Below, in pieces: positions 19,009 to 27,212 of a stretch of 64,000 bases of DNA. The position numbers and the translations under genes were made by a program. This stretch comes from DTPU01 sp963827855. GTDB taxonomy: Bacteria; Planctomycetota; Phycisphaerae; Sedimentisphaerales; Anaerobacaceae. Position 1 is the first letter of the stretch, and every line of letters begins with the position of its first letter. The notes beneath the pieces were generated by a model. It ran no database searches and was not told the origin of the DNA. It saw only the letters and a list, made by a program, of their open reading frames with translations. Where the stretch lies: assembly GCA_963827855.1 (NCBI GenBank), contig CAWHBY010000002.1, positions 930,001 to 994,000 of the forward strand. Reading direction: 5' to 3'.

Positions 19009-19082
19009 GCCCCTGTGCCAGAAAAAGTCGCGGTCTACCTCAGTTCAGCCCTGCGGTCGCCCCCCACGCGACCTTCTCTCCT

Positions 19083-20276
19083 CTATCCGCAAGTCTCTGC
19101 CAGCCCAAGCCATAGGCCCGTCGCGGCATCCCTTCGCCAATCCGCCCCCGGAGCACCCATGTCGCACCGTGCCCAGCCCGCAGCCACCCGCTCAGTGGTG
19201 GCCTCCCAGGTCCGCAGTCCGCTCAAGGCGTCTGCTGCCTCCACGTTGCACGCCCCCACCGCCACGGCCATGACCATGGCCTGCTCGGGCGTAAGACCCC
19301 GTAGCAGTGCAGCCAGGAACCCGGCGATGGTCGCATCGCCCGCCCCGGTCGTTCCCACGGCATCGACCTGGAAGCACGGCGCCCAGATCTCCCGCCCCGC
19401 CCAGGGCCGAAGCTCGGCAGGTTTCGCCCTGCCCAGAGACTCCAGCCTGTCGAGGCCCGCGGTACGGAGGTAAAGCCCCCGGTCTCCGAGCTTGAGCACG
19501 ACGATCCTGACCCCCATGTCCAGCAGCTCCAGGCTGAGATCCGCCAGCGTAGCCGCCTCCACCTGGCCAGCCAGGGACCCCCGGCTGCTGAGCTGCTCGA
19601 ACGTCCGTGGCCGCAGCGTGAAGAGCAGTTCCTCGATGCTGGGCAGAAAGAGGTCCACGTGCGGCAGTGCCACCCTGTAGATCGCCCGCCAATCCACCCG
19701 GCCGCTCTCCGAGCTGGGATCCGGAAAGCTCATATCCAGGGAGGTGGTCACACCCGTGGCCTTGGCCGTGGCGAGGATCTCCACCAGTTCCTTCCCCGCC
19801 TGGCGGTACATCCTGGCCATGAGCGGCGGATACCCGAAATGAAACAGGGCAGCCTTGCGGACCAGGTCATAGGCTACGTCGGCCGACGTGAAGGTGTCGT
19901 TGGCGCCGGGACAGTGCAGGAAAATGCGGTCCGTTCCAGGGGGGCTGACAATGACGGAGTACGAGGTGGTTGCCCTCGCGTCTACAGCGATGCCCTCGAC
20001 CAAGCGGGGATCGTATCGGCTCACCACGTCTCGCACGATCTGGCCGAACGGATCGCTTCCGACCTTGGCGATCAGATGGGTGGGCACACCCAGGCGGTGC
20101 AGGGCCAGTCCCGTATTGGAGACAGGCCCGCCTGTGGCAAACTGGGCTGCGCCGGCCTGGATGAGCCGACCGGGTCTGAACAAGACATCGAACTGCCCGT
20201 GGCCCAGATGGTCCAGGTTGGGCAGGATATCCAGGCACAGGTGTCCTGCTGCCACCGCGCCCAGGGTACGGCTCAC
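19083..20276 (-). CDS. PfkB/ribokinase-family carbohydrate kinase
   Basis: A sugar or nucleoside kinase of about 397 residues. Motif 1 is ATGGPVSNTGLALHRLGVPT, and motif 2 DAVGTTGAGDATIAGFLAAL supplies the anion hole and catalytic Asp. The lid region (GHLCLDILPNLD) is present. The start is GTG 20276, with AAGGAG five bases upstream, overlapping the stop of the upstream pseudouridine synthase gene (GTGA), so it is translationally coupled. Substrate cannot be told from sequence. No sugar operon adjoins. The last about 45 residues, rich in Trp and Ala, extend beyond the usual family end. Confidence 0.88.
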   Translation of the reverse strand: MSRTLGAVAAGHLCLDILPNLDHLGHGQFDVLFRPGRLIQAGAAQFATGGPVSNTGLALHRLGVPTHLIAKVGSDPFGQIVRDVVSRYDPRLVEGIAVDARATTSYSVIVSPPGTDRIFLHCPGANDTFTSADVAYDLVRKAALFHFGYPPLMARMYRQAGKELVEILATAKATGVTTSLDMSFPDPSSESGRVDWRAIYRVALPHVDLFLPSIEELLFTLRPRTFEQLSSRGSLAGQVEAATLADLSLELLDMGVRIVVLKLGDRGLYLRTAGLDRLESLGRAKPAELRPWAGREIWAPCFQVDAVGTTGAGDATIAGFLAALLRGLTPEQAMVMAVAVGACNVEAADALSGLRTWEATTERVAAGWARCDMGAPGADWRRDAATGLWLGLAETCG

Positions 20277-21001
20277 GGGTTCTCCTTCGAAGAAGAACGC
20301 TTGAGGTACTCGACCTCCCTGGCCGTGAGGGGCCGCCAATGGCCGGGACCCAGGCCCCGGATCTCGAGTTTGCCTATGCGGACCCTCTTGAGACTCTTGA
20401 CGTCCAGGCCCACACGGGCCATCATCCGCCGGACCTGGCGATTGACGCTCTGATGAAAGGTGATCTCGATCATGGACTGGTCTGTGCCGCGGTGCAAGAC
20501 CTTGACGGCCGAGGTCGAAGCCTTGCCCTCCGAGAGCCAGACCCCCTTCTTGAGTTTGTCGAGGTGCTGATCCTCCACCCTGCCTTCCACCACCACCACA
20601 TACTGCCTGACCAGGCTGTGACGGGGACGGCTCAACTGATTCGCCAGCTCAGTGTCGTTCGTGACCAAGACCAGCCCACTGCTGTCGACCTCCAGTTGGC
20701 CCAAGCAGAAGACCCTCTCCTTGCCAGGGATCAGGTCGATGGCACTGCGCCTACCCTGAGGATCGGAGTTGGCACAGATCACGCCCTTGGGCTTGTGAAG
20801 CAGGTAGTAGACCCTGTGCTCAGGCCGGATCAGCCGACCGTTGACCGTGATGACGTCCTTCTCGGGATCCACGAACACAGGCAGCGAGTCGACCACTCGC
20901 TTGTTCACGCGGACCACACCTTCGAGGATCAGTTCCTCGCACCTCCGCCTGGAGTCCACTCCGGCAGCCACCAGCAGTTTTTGAAGTCTTTCCTTGGCCA
21001 T
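20273..21001 (-). CDS. RsuA/RluB-family pseudouridine synthase with altered catalytic motif
   Basis: 242 residues: an S4 RNA-binding domain (RLQKLLVAAGVDSRRRCEEL) followed by the pseudouridine synthase domain (YYLLHKPKGVICANSDP, VNRQVRRMMARVGLDVKSLKR). In the family the catalytic Asp lies in G-R-L-D-x-D-(T/S)-x-G-L. Here the DNA reads G-Q-L-E-V-D-S-S-G-L, so the usual Asp is Glu and the preceding Arg is Gln. The rest of the fold is normal, so the protein may be a non-catalytic RNA-binding form or use the nearby Asp. GGGGAAGG lies just before ATG 21001. Probable target is 16S or 23S rRNA. Confidence 0.9.
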   Translation of the reverse strand: MAKERLQKLLVAAGVDSRRRCEELILEGVVRVNKRVVDSLPVFVDPEKDVITVNGRLIRPEHRVYYLLHKPKGVICANSDPQGRRSAIDLIPGKERVFCLGQLEVDSSGLVLVTNDTELANQLSRPRHSLVRQYVVVVEGRVEDQHLDKLKKGVWLSEGKASTSAVKVLHRGTDQSMIEITFHQSVNRQVRRMMARVGLDVKSLKRVRIGKLEIRGLGPGHWRPLTAREVEYLKRSSSKENP

Positions 21002-21074
21002 AACCTTCCCCTGTCTTGAGGGTCGACAGACCGTCCAGCAGAGCTTATCATGATCACCAGATGGCCACAAGGAC

Positions 21075-21184
21075 TAAGAGGTAAGAGGTAAGAGGTAAGA
21101 GGCAAGAGGCAAGAAGGAAGATGTAGGAAGCAAGAGCCCAGAGCTGTTCCATGCCTTGCTTCTTACGTCTTGCTGCTTACTTCT
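21075..21184. repeat. Heptanucleotide repeat arms with inverted partner
   Basis: Six head-to-tail heptamers (four TAAGAGG, then CAAGAGG and CAAGAAG; 21075-21116), then a spacer, then complementary-sense heptamer-like units (CTTGCTT, CTTACGT, CTTGCTG, CTTACTT; about 21156-21183). The two arms can pair imperfectly as a hairpin. It lies between the divergent pseudouridine synthase and HAD genes and resembles short tandemly repeated (STRR) heptamers known from cyanobacteria. Confidence 0.7.
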
Positions 21185-21200
21185 GGCGTTTCTGGTACGC

Positions 21201-21890
21201 ATGATCAAGGCTGTTGTTTTTGATCTGGACGATACGCTCTATGACGAGATCGACTACTGCCGCAGTGGTTTCGAGGCAGTGGCCGAGTTTCTCATCAGGG
21301 CTCACAAGGTGGCCCGCACGTCTGACGAGCTGCAGGCCTGCCTGTGGCGTCATTTCAGCTCGGGCGACCGCAGCCGGACCTTCAACGCCGCCCTGGCCGA
21401 GATGGGTGTGACGTTTGATGCAAGGTTGATCGCAGGGCTGGTCAGGGTCTACCGTGCCCATGCGCCCAAGCTGAAGCTGTCCAAGGAAACCCGGGACGTC
21501 CTGAGATATCTGGGGCGATCGCACGACCTGGCCATCCTGACGGACGGATACCTGCCCGCACAGAGGCTCAAGATCAGGGCCCTCGGCATAGCCCCCTATC
21601 TCGAGTGCGTCTTCTACACCGAGCACCTGGGCCGTGCATTCTGGAAGCCCTCGACTGAAGGATTCATCCGGGTCCTCGATGCCCTCCACGTCAGGCCCGG
21701 CCAGGCCATCTACGTCGGGGACAACCCCACCAAGGACTTCATCGCGCCCAATCGCCTGGGCATGCGGTCTGTCCAGGTCCTGCGGCCTCTGCGGCTTCGA
21801 TGCCAGCCCGCTGTCAGCCCTGAGGCCGCTCCCGGCCACACCGTGGACTGCCTATCGCAGATCCCTGCCCTGCTTCAATCATTGGACTAA
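21201..21890 (+). CDS. HAD-superfamily hydrolase (phosphatase-like)
   Basis: 229 residues. All four HAD motifs are present: VVFDLDDTLYDE (nucleophile and acid Asp), LAILTDG, the Lys of FWKPS, and YVGDNPTKDFIAPN. The helical cap between motifs I and II places it in subfamily I (phosphoglycolate phosphatase or pyrimidine nucleotidase-like). Substrate unknown. The chosen start MIKAVVFDLDDT has no strong ribosome site, but upstream codons fall in the heptamer repeat. It ends shortly before a tRNA-Arg gene. Confidence 0.87.
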   Translation: MIKAVVFDLDDTLYDEIDYCRSGFEAVAEFLIRAHKVARTSDELQACLWRHFSSGDRSRTFNAALAEMGVTFDARLIAGLVRVYRAHAPKLKLSKETRDVLRYLGRSHDLAILTDGYLPAQRLKIRALGIAPYLECVFYTEHLGRAFWKPSTEGFIRVLDALHVRPGQAIYVGDNPTKDFIAPNRLGMRSVQVLRPLRLRCQPAVSPEAAPGHTVDCLSQIPALLQSLD

Positions 21891-21897
21891 GCACCAG

Positions 21898-21926
21898 TTG
21901 ACACGCCCCCCAAGGCATGGTACATA
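21898..21926 (+). promoter_or_regulatory. Promoter of tRNA-Arg
   Basis: TTGACA (21898-21903), a 17-base spacer, TACATA (21921-21926), with the tRNA beginning 12 bases further on. Confidence 0.7.
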
Positions 21927-21938
21927 GGAGCCTTCAAT

Positions 21939-22012
21939 GCGCTCGTAGCTCAATTGGATAGAGTTTCGGTCTACGGAACCGGTGGTTACAGGTTCGAGTC
22001 CTGTCGAGCGCA
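21939..22012 (+). tRNA. tRNA-Arg (anticodon ACG)
   Basis: A 74-base cloverleaf. Acceptor stem GCGCTCG/CGAGCGC, D arm GCTC...GAGT, anticodon stem TCGGT/ACCGG around the loop CTACGGA with anticodon ACG (A34 probably edited to inosine by TadA), T arm ACAGG-TTCGAGT-CCTGT, discriminator A. The 3' CCA is not encoded. Confidence 0.96.
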
Positions 22013-22048
22013 GTTTTCACCCGCAGGCCATCCCTTCTGGAGCGAACC

Positions 22049-22408
22049 GTGGACAAGACTATACTGACGACGTTTCTCCTGCTCTGCTGTAGCAACGTAT
22101 TCATGACCTTCGCCTGGTACTGGCATCTCAGGGGCCTGGCCCACAAACCCTGGATCGTGGCAGCCCTGGTGAGTTGGGGCATCGCCCTCTTCGAGTACCT
22201 GATCCAGGTCCCTGCCAACCGCATCGGCCATCAGGAGCTGAACATCGGCCAACTTAAGATCATGCAGGAGGTGGTCACGTTGCTGATCTTTGTCCCCTTC
22301 TCCGTCTTGGTCATGAAGGAGCCCGTCAAGACAGATTACGCGTGGGCGGGCCTGTGCATCCTGGGCGCCGTGTTTTTTGTCTTCCGATCGAAGCTGACAG
22401 GAGCGTAA
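22049..22408 (+). CDS. DUF486 small multidrug/DMT-like membrane protein
   Basis: 119 residues with four predicted helices. The motifs FMTFAWYWHLRGL, ALFEYLIQVPANRIGH and LKIMQEVVTLLIFVPFSVL are diagnostic of DUF486, a half-size relative of the drug/metabolite transporter fold. The transported substrate is unknown. GTG start with GGAGCG upstream. It follows tRNA-Arg by 36 bases and may be co-transcribed with it. Confidence 0.88.
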   Translation: MDKTILTTFLLLCCSNVFMTFAWYWHLRGLAHKPWIVAALVSWGIALFEYLIQVPANRIGHQELNIGQLKIMQEVVTLLIFVPFSVLVMKEPVKTDYAWAGLCILGAVFFVFRSKLTGA

Positions 22409-22417
22409 CCAGAGAGT

Positions 22418-22517
22418 TTTAGGCTTTAGGTTCTAGGTTTTAAGAACCGAGAGGGTCGCTGATGACCGCTTCGCAGTCACCTAAAACTTAAGACCTAAAA
22501 CCTAATACCTGCAACCT
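22418..22517. repeat. Second heptamer-repeat inverted element
   Basis: The left arm has units TTTAGGC, TTTAGGT, TCTAGGT and TTTAAGA (22418-22445). After a spacer of about 35 bases, the right arm carries ACCTAAA, ACTTAAG, ACCTAAA, ACCTAAT and ACCTGCA. The arms are complementary, so RNA from either strand could fold as a long hairpin. It separates two convergent genes (DUF486 and yraN) and may act as a bidirectional terminator. Confidence 0.7.
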
Positions 22518-22521
22518 CCCC

Positions 22522-22911
22522 TCATGGCACAAACGCATTCGGGTAGTGTCTGATCTCAGGCCTGCCTCTGTCGCCCAGGATCACCACCACGACGTCGCAA
22601 CGGTAGGGCCTGTTCTCGATACGGTGGGCTGCCTCAAAGAAGCGGATGGCATTTCGCATGCGGTGCTTCTTGGTATGGGTGATCACGGTCTCAACAGGCT
22701 GGAAGTCCTCATGACGCCGGGTCTTGACTTCCACAAAGACAACAACGCCGTCCGGATCTACCATGACCAGGTCGATCTCGCCCATCGGACAACGGACGTT
22801 TCGGTCCAGGGCCGCAAAACCCTTCTTCTGGAGTGCCTTCTCTGCCTCTCGCTCGCCCCACTGCCCCAGACGTTTGGGGTCGGCCATCAACTGCCGCCGC
22901 ATCCAAACCAT
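22522..22911 (-). CDS. yraN: UPF0102 (YraN) family endonuclease-like protein
   Basis: 129 residues with the restriction-endonuclease-like core of the family: LGQWGEREAEKALQKKGF, MGEIDLVMVDPDGVVVFVEV and KTRR, giving the E-D-(E)xK arrangement, then KKHRMRNAIRFFEA. The biological role is unsettled. GAGAGGAG precedes the ATG. Downstream of rplS on the same strand but separated from it by a strong terminator. Confidence 0.92.
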   Translation of the reverse strand: MVWMRRQLMADPKRLGQWGEREAEKALQKKGFAALDRNVRCPMGEIDLVMVDPDGVVVFVEVKTRRHEDFQPVETVITHTKKHRMRNAIRFFEAAHRIENRPYRCDVVVVILGDRGRPEIRHYPNAFVP

Positions 22912-22924
22912 GGTCTCCTCTCCG

Positions 22925-22963
22925 CAACAAAAAGAACAACCTGTGGCCGGGGGGCCACAGGTT
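22925..22963 (-). terminator. Intrinsic terminator of rplS
   Basis: An eleven-base perfect stem AACCTGTGGCC/GGCCACAGGTT (22938-22948 with 22953-22963) and four-base loop, followed on the minus strand by a T-rich run (GTTCTTTTTGTTG). Confidence 0.85.
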
Positions 22964-23016
22964 GGATGGGATCGCCTTACTCTGCAGGCCCGCCGCCCTC
23001 GGCGGACGTCTGCGAG

Positions 23017-23385
23017 TTAGATGCCCGCAGTGTGTTCGCTATGCCTCTGCCGGAGCTTGACCGCCTTGCCGCTCCGCTTCCTCAAGAAGAAGAGCCTTGC
23101 CCTGCGGACCTGGCCGCTCCGCACCGCCTTGACGTCCAGGACATTGGGCGAATTGACGGGGAAAATCCGCTCCACGCCCTCACTGCCCACCATCCGACGG
23201 ACCGTGAACATCTCGTTCATGCCGTGCCCTTTGCGGGCAATGACCGTGCCACTGAAGACTTGTGTCCGTTCCTTGTCACCTTCCTTGATCTTGCAGACCA
23301 CATCTACGGTATCGCCGACCTCAAAGTAGGGAATCTGCTTCTTTATGCATCGGCCTTCAATGGCGTCCATCAACAGCGTCTTCAC
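23017..23385 (-). CDS. rplS: Large-subunit ribosomal protein bL19
   Basis: 122 residues: YFEVGDTVDVVCKIKEGDKE, RTQVFSGTVIARKGHG, FTVRRMVGSEGVERIFPVNS, KAVRSGQVRRARLFFLRKR, the complete bL19 pattern. GTG start with AGGAG seven bases upstream; an in-frame ATG five codons later is the alternative. Stands alone, without the usual trmD-rimM neighbours, with its own promoter and terminator. Confidence 0.95.
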   Translation of the reverse strand: MKTLLMDAIEGRCIKKQIPYFEVGDTVDVVCKIKEGDKERTQVFSGTVIARKGHGMNEMFTVRRMVGSEGVERIFPVNSPNVLDVKAVRSGQVRRARLFFLRKRSGKAVKLRQRHSEHTAGI

Positions 23386-23434
23386 AGAGCGTCTCCTATG
23401 GGTAACAACCTTCGAGCCACATCAAGAACAAAGA

Positions 23435-23463
23435 AGTTTACGATATGGGCGTGCCAAAAACAA
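23435..23463 (-). promoter_or_regulatory. Promoter of rplS
   Basis: On the minus strand: TTGTTT (23458-23463), 17 bases, TAAACT (23435-23440), about 50 bases before the rplS start. Confidence 0.5.
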
Positions 23464-23480
23464 GCCTAATTTTTCAGAAC

Positions 23481-23508
23481 TTGACGGGGATGCCCGTTCT
23501 GCTATGAT
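23481..23508 (+). promoter_or_regulatory. Promoter of the bTHX gene
   Basis: TTGACG (23481-23486), a 16-base spacer, TATGAT (23503-23508), about 80 bases before the small ribosomal protein gene and divergent from the rplS promoter. Confidence 0.6.
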
Positions 23509-23590
23509 GTCAGCCGCTCAACCCAGCGACGGGCCGCGCCGAACCGCGGTCCTGTGAGACGGGGACGAGCCATTTTTAAGGAGCTGATTC

Positions 23591-23719
23591 ATGGGCAGAG
23601 GTGACAAGAGAACGGCAAAAGGCAAACGCACTCGGGGCACGTTCGGCAAGAGCAGGCCCCACAAGGTACGCAAGACGGCCAAGGCCAAGTCCGCCAAGGC
23701 GGCCGCTTCAGCCGGTTAG
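23591..23719 (+). CDS. Small-subunit ribosomal protein bTHX (Thx)
   Basis: Only 42 codons. The sequence MGRGDKRTAKGKRTRGTFGK, then SRPHKVRK and a Lys/Ala-rich tail, matches the bTHX/PSRP4 family start (MGKGDKKTKRGKI.RGTYGK.RP), a tiny basic protein that fills a cavity in the 30S head. AAGGAG lies seven bases before the ATG and a good promoter lies upstream. It converges with uvrC with a three-base gap. Confidence 0.88.
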   Translation: MGRGDKRTAKGKRTRGTFGKSRPHKVRKTAKAKSAKAAASAG

Positions 23720-23722
23720 CCG

Positions 23723-25093
23723 CTAGCTCTGCTCGAGCAGCTCCTTGGAACGCAGCAGGTGGTGGTAGGCCTGCGCAAATCGATGGGACTCGTCCCGCAC
23801 GCACTGGAGCAGCTTCAAGGCAGGCGAATGAATGCCGAGGTCCAGCGGTTCGGGCCAGTCCTGCCGGTAGACGAGTTCCTCCTTCTTCGCCAGTGAGATA
23901 ATCGTGGTGGGTGCCAAAGAGAAACCCTCACCGCCGGGATTGGTCTGCATCATCTCGGCGAGCGAGTGTTGGCCTGCGCGAAGCTGGCCAATGCCCCCGT
24001 CGATGAGGATGAGATCAGGCCACAACTCCTCTCCCCTCATGGCGTACTTGTATCGCCGCCGGACGACCTCGGCGATCATGGCGTAGTCGTCCATGCCCCG
24101 CACGGTCTTGATCTTGAATCGCCTGTACCCGCTCTTGAAGGGCCTGCCGTCGATGAACTTGACCAGCGAGCCCACGGACGCAGTGCCGGAAATCGTGGCG
24201 ATGTCGATCCCTTCGATGATCCGGACGGGCTGTGGCAGGTCCAGCACGGTCCTGAGCTGCGTCAGCCCCTCTGCCGGGTCTGTGGCGAAGACCTCGGGCT
24301 GGACGTCCTCCTCAGGGCTGCCCCGGGCGCCGAGCCGCTCGATCAGCCGGATACGGTCACGATACAGGGCTGCCTGCTCATACTCCAGCCTCGCCGCCGC
24401 CTCCGCCATCTCCCGGTTCAGCCTGCGGAGGATCGTGGACCGCTTGGATCGCAGGAACCGGACCAGGTCCGTGATGCTCTTGCGGTACGAGGCCCTGTCG
24501 ATCCTGGCCCCGCAGGGCGCAGTGCACCGCTTGATGCTGTGCAGCAGGCACGGCCTGAAGAATCGCCGCTTGGGGTCATCCTCGCGGATATCCAGCGTGC
24601 AGGTCCTGAACCGAAAGATCTTTTGGAGCACGACCAGGGCGTTCCGGAGGTCGCCGGCGCTGAGGAAAGGGCCAAACAGGCGGCTGCCGGGTCTCGGCTT
24701 GCGGGTCACGTAGACGCCGGGATAGTCGTCTCCTGTAGTGATCTCCAGGTAGGGGAAGGTCTTGTCGTCCAGCAGGTCGGTGTTGTAGGGCGGCCGCACG
24801 TCCTTGATGAGGCGGGCCTCTTTCAGCACCGCATCCACCTCGTTGGCGCATTCCAGGAAGTCCACGGTCTGGACCCGGTCGATCATCTCCACGATCTTGG
24901 GGCCGCGCATGACCTCCAGGTCCGCGCCCGGCTGGAAGTAGCTGGCCACGCGACTGCGGAGGTTCTTTGCCTTGCCGATGTAGAGAACCGTGTCGCCGGC
25001 GCCCTTCATGAAATACAGGCCCGGACCCGTGGGAAAAGTCTTGATCCGCTGGCGGATGGCCTCAATCCTGGCTTCGCAGTCACGGGTGTCCAT
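23723..25093 (-). CDS. uvrC: UvrC-type excinuclease subunit, short form lacking the C-terminal HhH domain
   Basis: About 456 residues against about 600 for standard UvrC. Domains: GIY-YIG nuclease for the 3' cut (GPGLYFMKGAGDTVLYIGKA), a Cys-rich linker (CLLHSIKRCTAPCGARID), a UVR motif (EMAEAAARLEYEQAALYRDR), and the RNase H-like 5' nuclease with EGIDIATISGT, LILIDGGIGQL and the His of RDESHRFAQAYHHLLR. The protein stops about ten residues after that catalytic His, so the tandem helix-hairpin-helix DNA-binding domain is missing. There is no frameshift remnant downstream: bTHX occupies it. The start could be ATG 25093, or GTG 25099 with AGAAGGG six bases upstream. Confidence 0.9.
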   Translation of the reverse strand: MDTRDCEARIEAIRQRIKTFPTGPGLYFMKGAGDTVLYIGKAKNLRSRVASYFQPGADLEVMRGPKIVEMIDRVQTVDFLECANEVDAVLKEARLIKDVRPPYNTDLLDDKTFPYLEITTGDDYPGVYVTRKPRPGSRLFGPFLSAGDLRNALVVLQKIFRFRTCTLDIREDDPKRRFFRPCLLHSIKRCTAPCGARIDRASYRKSITDLVRFLRSKRSTILRRLNREMAEAAARLEYEQAALYRDRIRLIERLGARGSPEEDVQPEVFATDPAEGLTQLRTVLDLPQPVRIIEGIDIATISGTASVGSLVKFIDGRPFKSGYRRFKIKTVRGMDDYAMIAEVVRRRYKYAMRGEELWPDLILIDGGIGQLRAGQHSLAEMMQTNPGGEGFSLAPTTIISLAKKEELVYRQDWPEPLDLGIHSPALKLLQCVRDESHRFAQAYHHLLRSKELLEQS

Positions 25094-25171
25094 GGCCACA
25101 GCGTACCCTTCTGGACAGGCCGTGTCCAGAGGGGCAGAAGGCGGAAACAGAGCCCGCATTTGGAGCCTATC

Positions 25172-25666
25172 TTAGAAGAAGTACACGAAGCCCACCTTCA
25201 CGTCCCAGCGATCCACGACCTTCTTGTCCTGCATCAGATCGACGCTCGTGCATTCCAGGTGGGGCCAGCTCTGCTGCAGCCGGGAGAGAAACTGGCAGAC
25301 CTGGACAATCCCCACGCCCTTCAGGCTCACGGTGGCCGTCTGACTCTCCTGGCCTTTCGCGTTCCGGGTCTTGATGCCCGTGGAGTAGCTGGGGGCCGGT
25401 ATGCTGCACAGGCTCGCCGCGCGACCGATGGCCGCGGTGTAGTCGAACTGCTCGGGTGCATTGGACACCTTGTCGTCGAGGCGCTCGGGGTCGAGCCTCA
25501 GGATCTCGCCGGCCACGACGTTCACGTCCGGCAGGTAGCCCTTCCACCTGGCCAACTCCTTCTGGGCGGCGGGCAGATCCCGCATCGAGACCCACAGCGG
25601 CCAGGCGACCAGGAGAGCAGGCACCCCGATGTAGTAAAGCGTCGGATTCTTGTACAGGTCTTTCAT
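25172..25666 (-). CDS. Type II secretion protein GspM-like (PilO-like)
   Basis: 164 residues: a short cytoplasmic start, one membrane segment (YYIGVPALLVAWPLWV), then a periplasmic ferredoxin-like domain (VSLKGVGIVQVCQFLSRLQQ). This is the build of GspM/PilO inner-membrane platform proteins. Its ATG overlaps the gspL stop (ATGA), the last gene of the operon. Assignment rests on topology and position more than on sequence motifs. Confidence 0.72.
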   Translation of the reverse strand: MKDLYKNPTLYYIGVPALLVAWPLWVSMRDLPAAQKELARWKGYLPDVNVVAGEILRLDPERLDDKVSNAPEQFDYTAAIGRAASLCSIPAPSYSTGIKTRNAKGQESQTATVSLKGVGIVQVCQFLSRLQQSWPHLECTSVDLMQDKKVVDRWDVKVGFVYFF

Positions 25667-27161
25667 TGCACCTCTTTGTCCTTGGATGGTTTGGCGCCAG
25701 CGGTCTTCTTGGGCTCCACGTGGACCGTGAACGTGGACCGCCCCGCCTGGGAGGCCTCGTTGGTCCTGCCCTTCTCGAACCCGCTGTCCGTCAGCTTCTT
25801 GAAGAAGGCCTCGGTCTCGCTCCGGCTGGCCGTACTGCCGACGAGGGTGATGTCCGTCGTGCTGAGGTTCACCGAGTCCACCTTCAGGTCGATCTTGCCC
25901 CTGCCGCCGTCGCCGGGCGAGGCAAAGGCCTTCAGCAGGAGGCCAAATCTGGCCAGCACGTTGTTTTGGAGCCCCAACTCCCCGCTCTTGATGTCCTTGA
26001 TCCGCCGGACCTCGCGTTTGAGCTCATCCACGGGGCTCCTGCCCCTGGGGAGTTTGGACCTCATGACCGTGGAGTAGTCCTTGGAGACCCGGTCACGAAC
26101 CTGGCCCAGGTCCTTGTTCACCTGCATCAGCCGCACCTGGAGGTGCAGGCCGATAGCCGTGATCAGGACTGCCACGGAGATGCTCGTCCACCGGATCGCG
26201 CTCTGGAGCCGGAGCCGCTTTCCCTGGAACGGCATGAAGTCGTTGCGGAAGTCCGCGGTATGGGCCTTGTCGTCGTGCGCCAGGCCTGCACCGAAGGCGA
26301 TCGCATGGGCCACAGCGTCGAGGTCCTCTGGAGCCGGCTGCGGATCCTGCGGCCCGGTCAGATCCATCCTGAAGCACTCCGCCTCCGTGACCTCCATGGC
26401 CAGCCTCTCGGCCAAGGCAGTGCCCTGAACCGGGCTGGCGGAGTCAAAGGCCAGAACGTGCGTGAAAGGCTCCTTGCCTCCGGCCGCCATGGTCGTGAAG
26501 GCCTCGCGGGCAAACAGATCGGTCCGGTCCTGGTGGAGGCCCACCAGAAACGCGCGGACGGGCACAACCTGGTGGCCGGGCGAGGATCGCAGGAAATAGC
26601 CGTGCTGCCTCGACAGTATCCCGACCAGACAAGGACCCGCCTCGGACTTGGCCGCCCCCTGGTGGCGACGGACGAATCTCGCCAGCGAGCTGACGTCAGG
26701 CTCCACGACCTGGGGGTCCATGTCCTGGCCCTGGAGGGCATGAATGATCTCCTGAAGCACCGGCTGGCGTGCCGTATAGACGTTCAGGCCGGCCCCTGTC
26801 TCATCCGTGGACACGATCTGGAAGGACACGGCCATGGTGGAGACGTCTGTGGCCAGGACCTCCTCGGTGTCATACCGAACCGTCGATGCGATCTGCTTGG
26901 GGTTGGCAAACTCGCTGTGGACCTGGTGCTGCATGAACAGGCGCAGTCCAGGGCCACGACGGTCTCGTTGAATCGCAGTTTCTTGGCCTCACAGGCGTCC
27001 GCGATCGCCTTGGCCAGGGCCCTGAAGGGCTCCTGCTGAGTCGGATCGACGGCCACCTGGAAGCTGCCCTCCACGGTCCGGCTGTGTCCCTTGAAGTGGA
27101 CACACACCGCCGTGGCCCGGCCCTTGCCAATGTACAGGCCCAAGTAGTTCTGCGTCTGCAT
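25663..27161 (-). CDS. Type II secretion protein GspL/PilM-like, frameshifted near 26940-26941
   Basis: An actin-like cytoplasmic domain starting YLGLYIGKGRATAVCVHFKG, then a membrane segment (SISVAVLITAIGLHLQVRLM), a coiled part and a periplasmic ferredoxin-like domain (FFKKLTDSGFEKGRTNEASQ): the layout of GspL or fused PilM-PilN. The N-terminal 70 or so residues are in one frame (ending ETVVALDCA). The rest, from FMQHQVHSEFANPKQIAST, is in another. Restoring one C in a CC run at about 26940 gives ALDCALFMQHQVHSEF and a 499-residue protein. It links to the T2SS ATPase GspE. The start ATG 27161 has GGGA ten bases upstream. Confidence 0.78.
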
Positions 27162-27212
27162 ACGTTCCAGTCCCAGCGGCCGAGCCCTCGGACCCGCCGC
27201 CTGCACTCCTCC

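Noticed and set aside
23966..26077. 703-codon plus-strand frame opposite uvrC and gspM/gspL
   Set aside because: Spans several genes on the other strand and has shadow composition.
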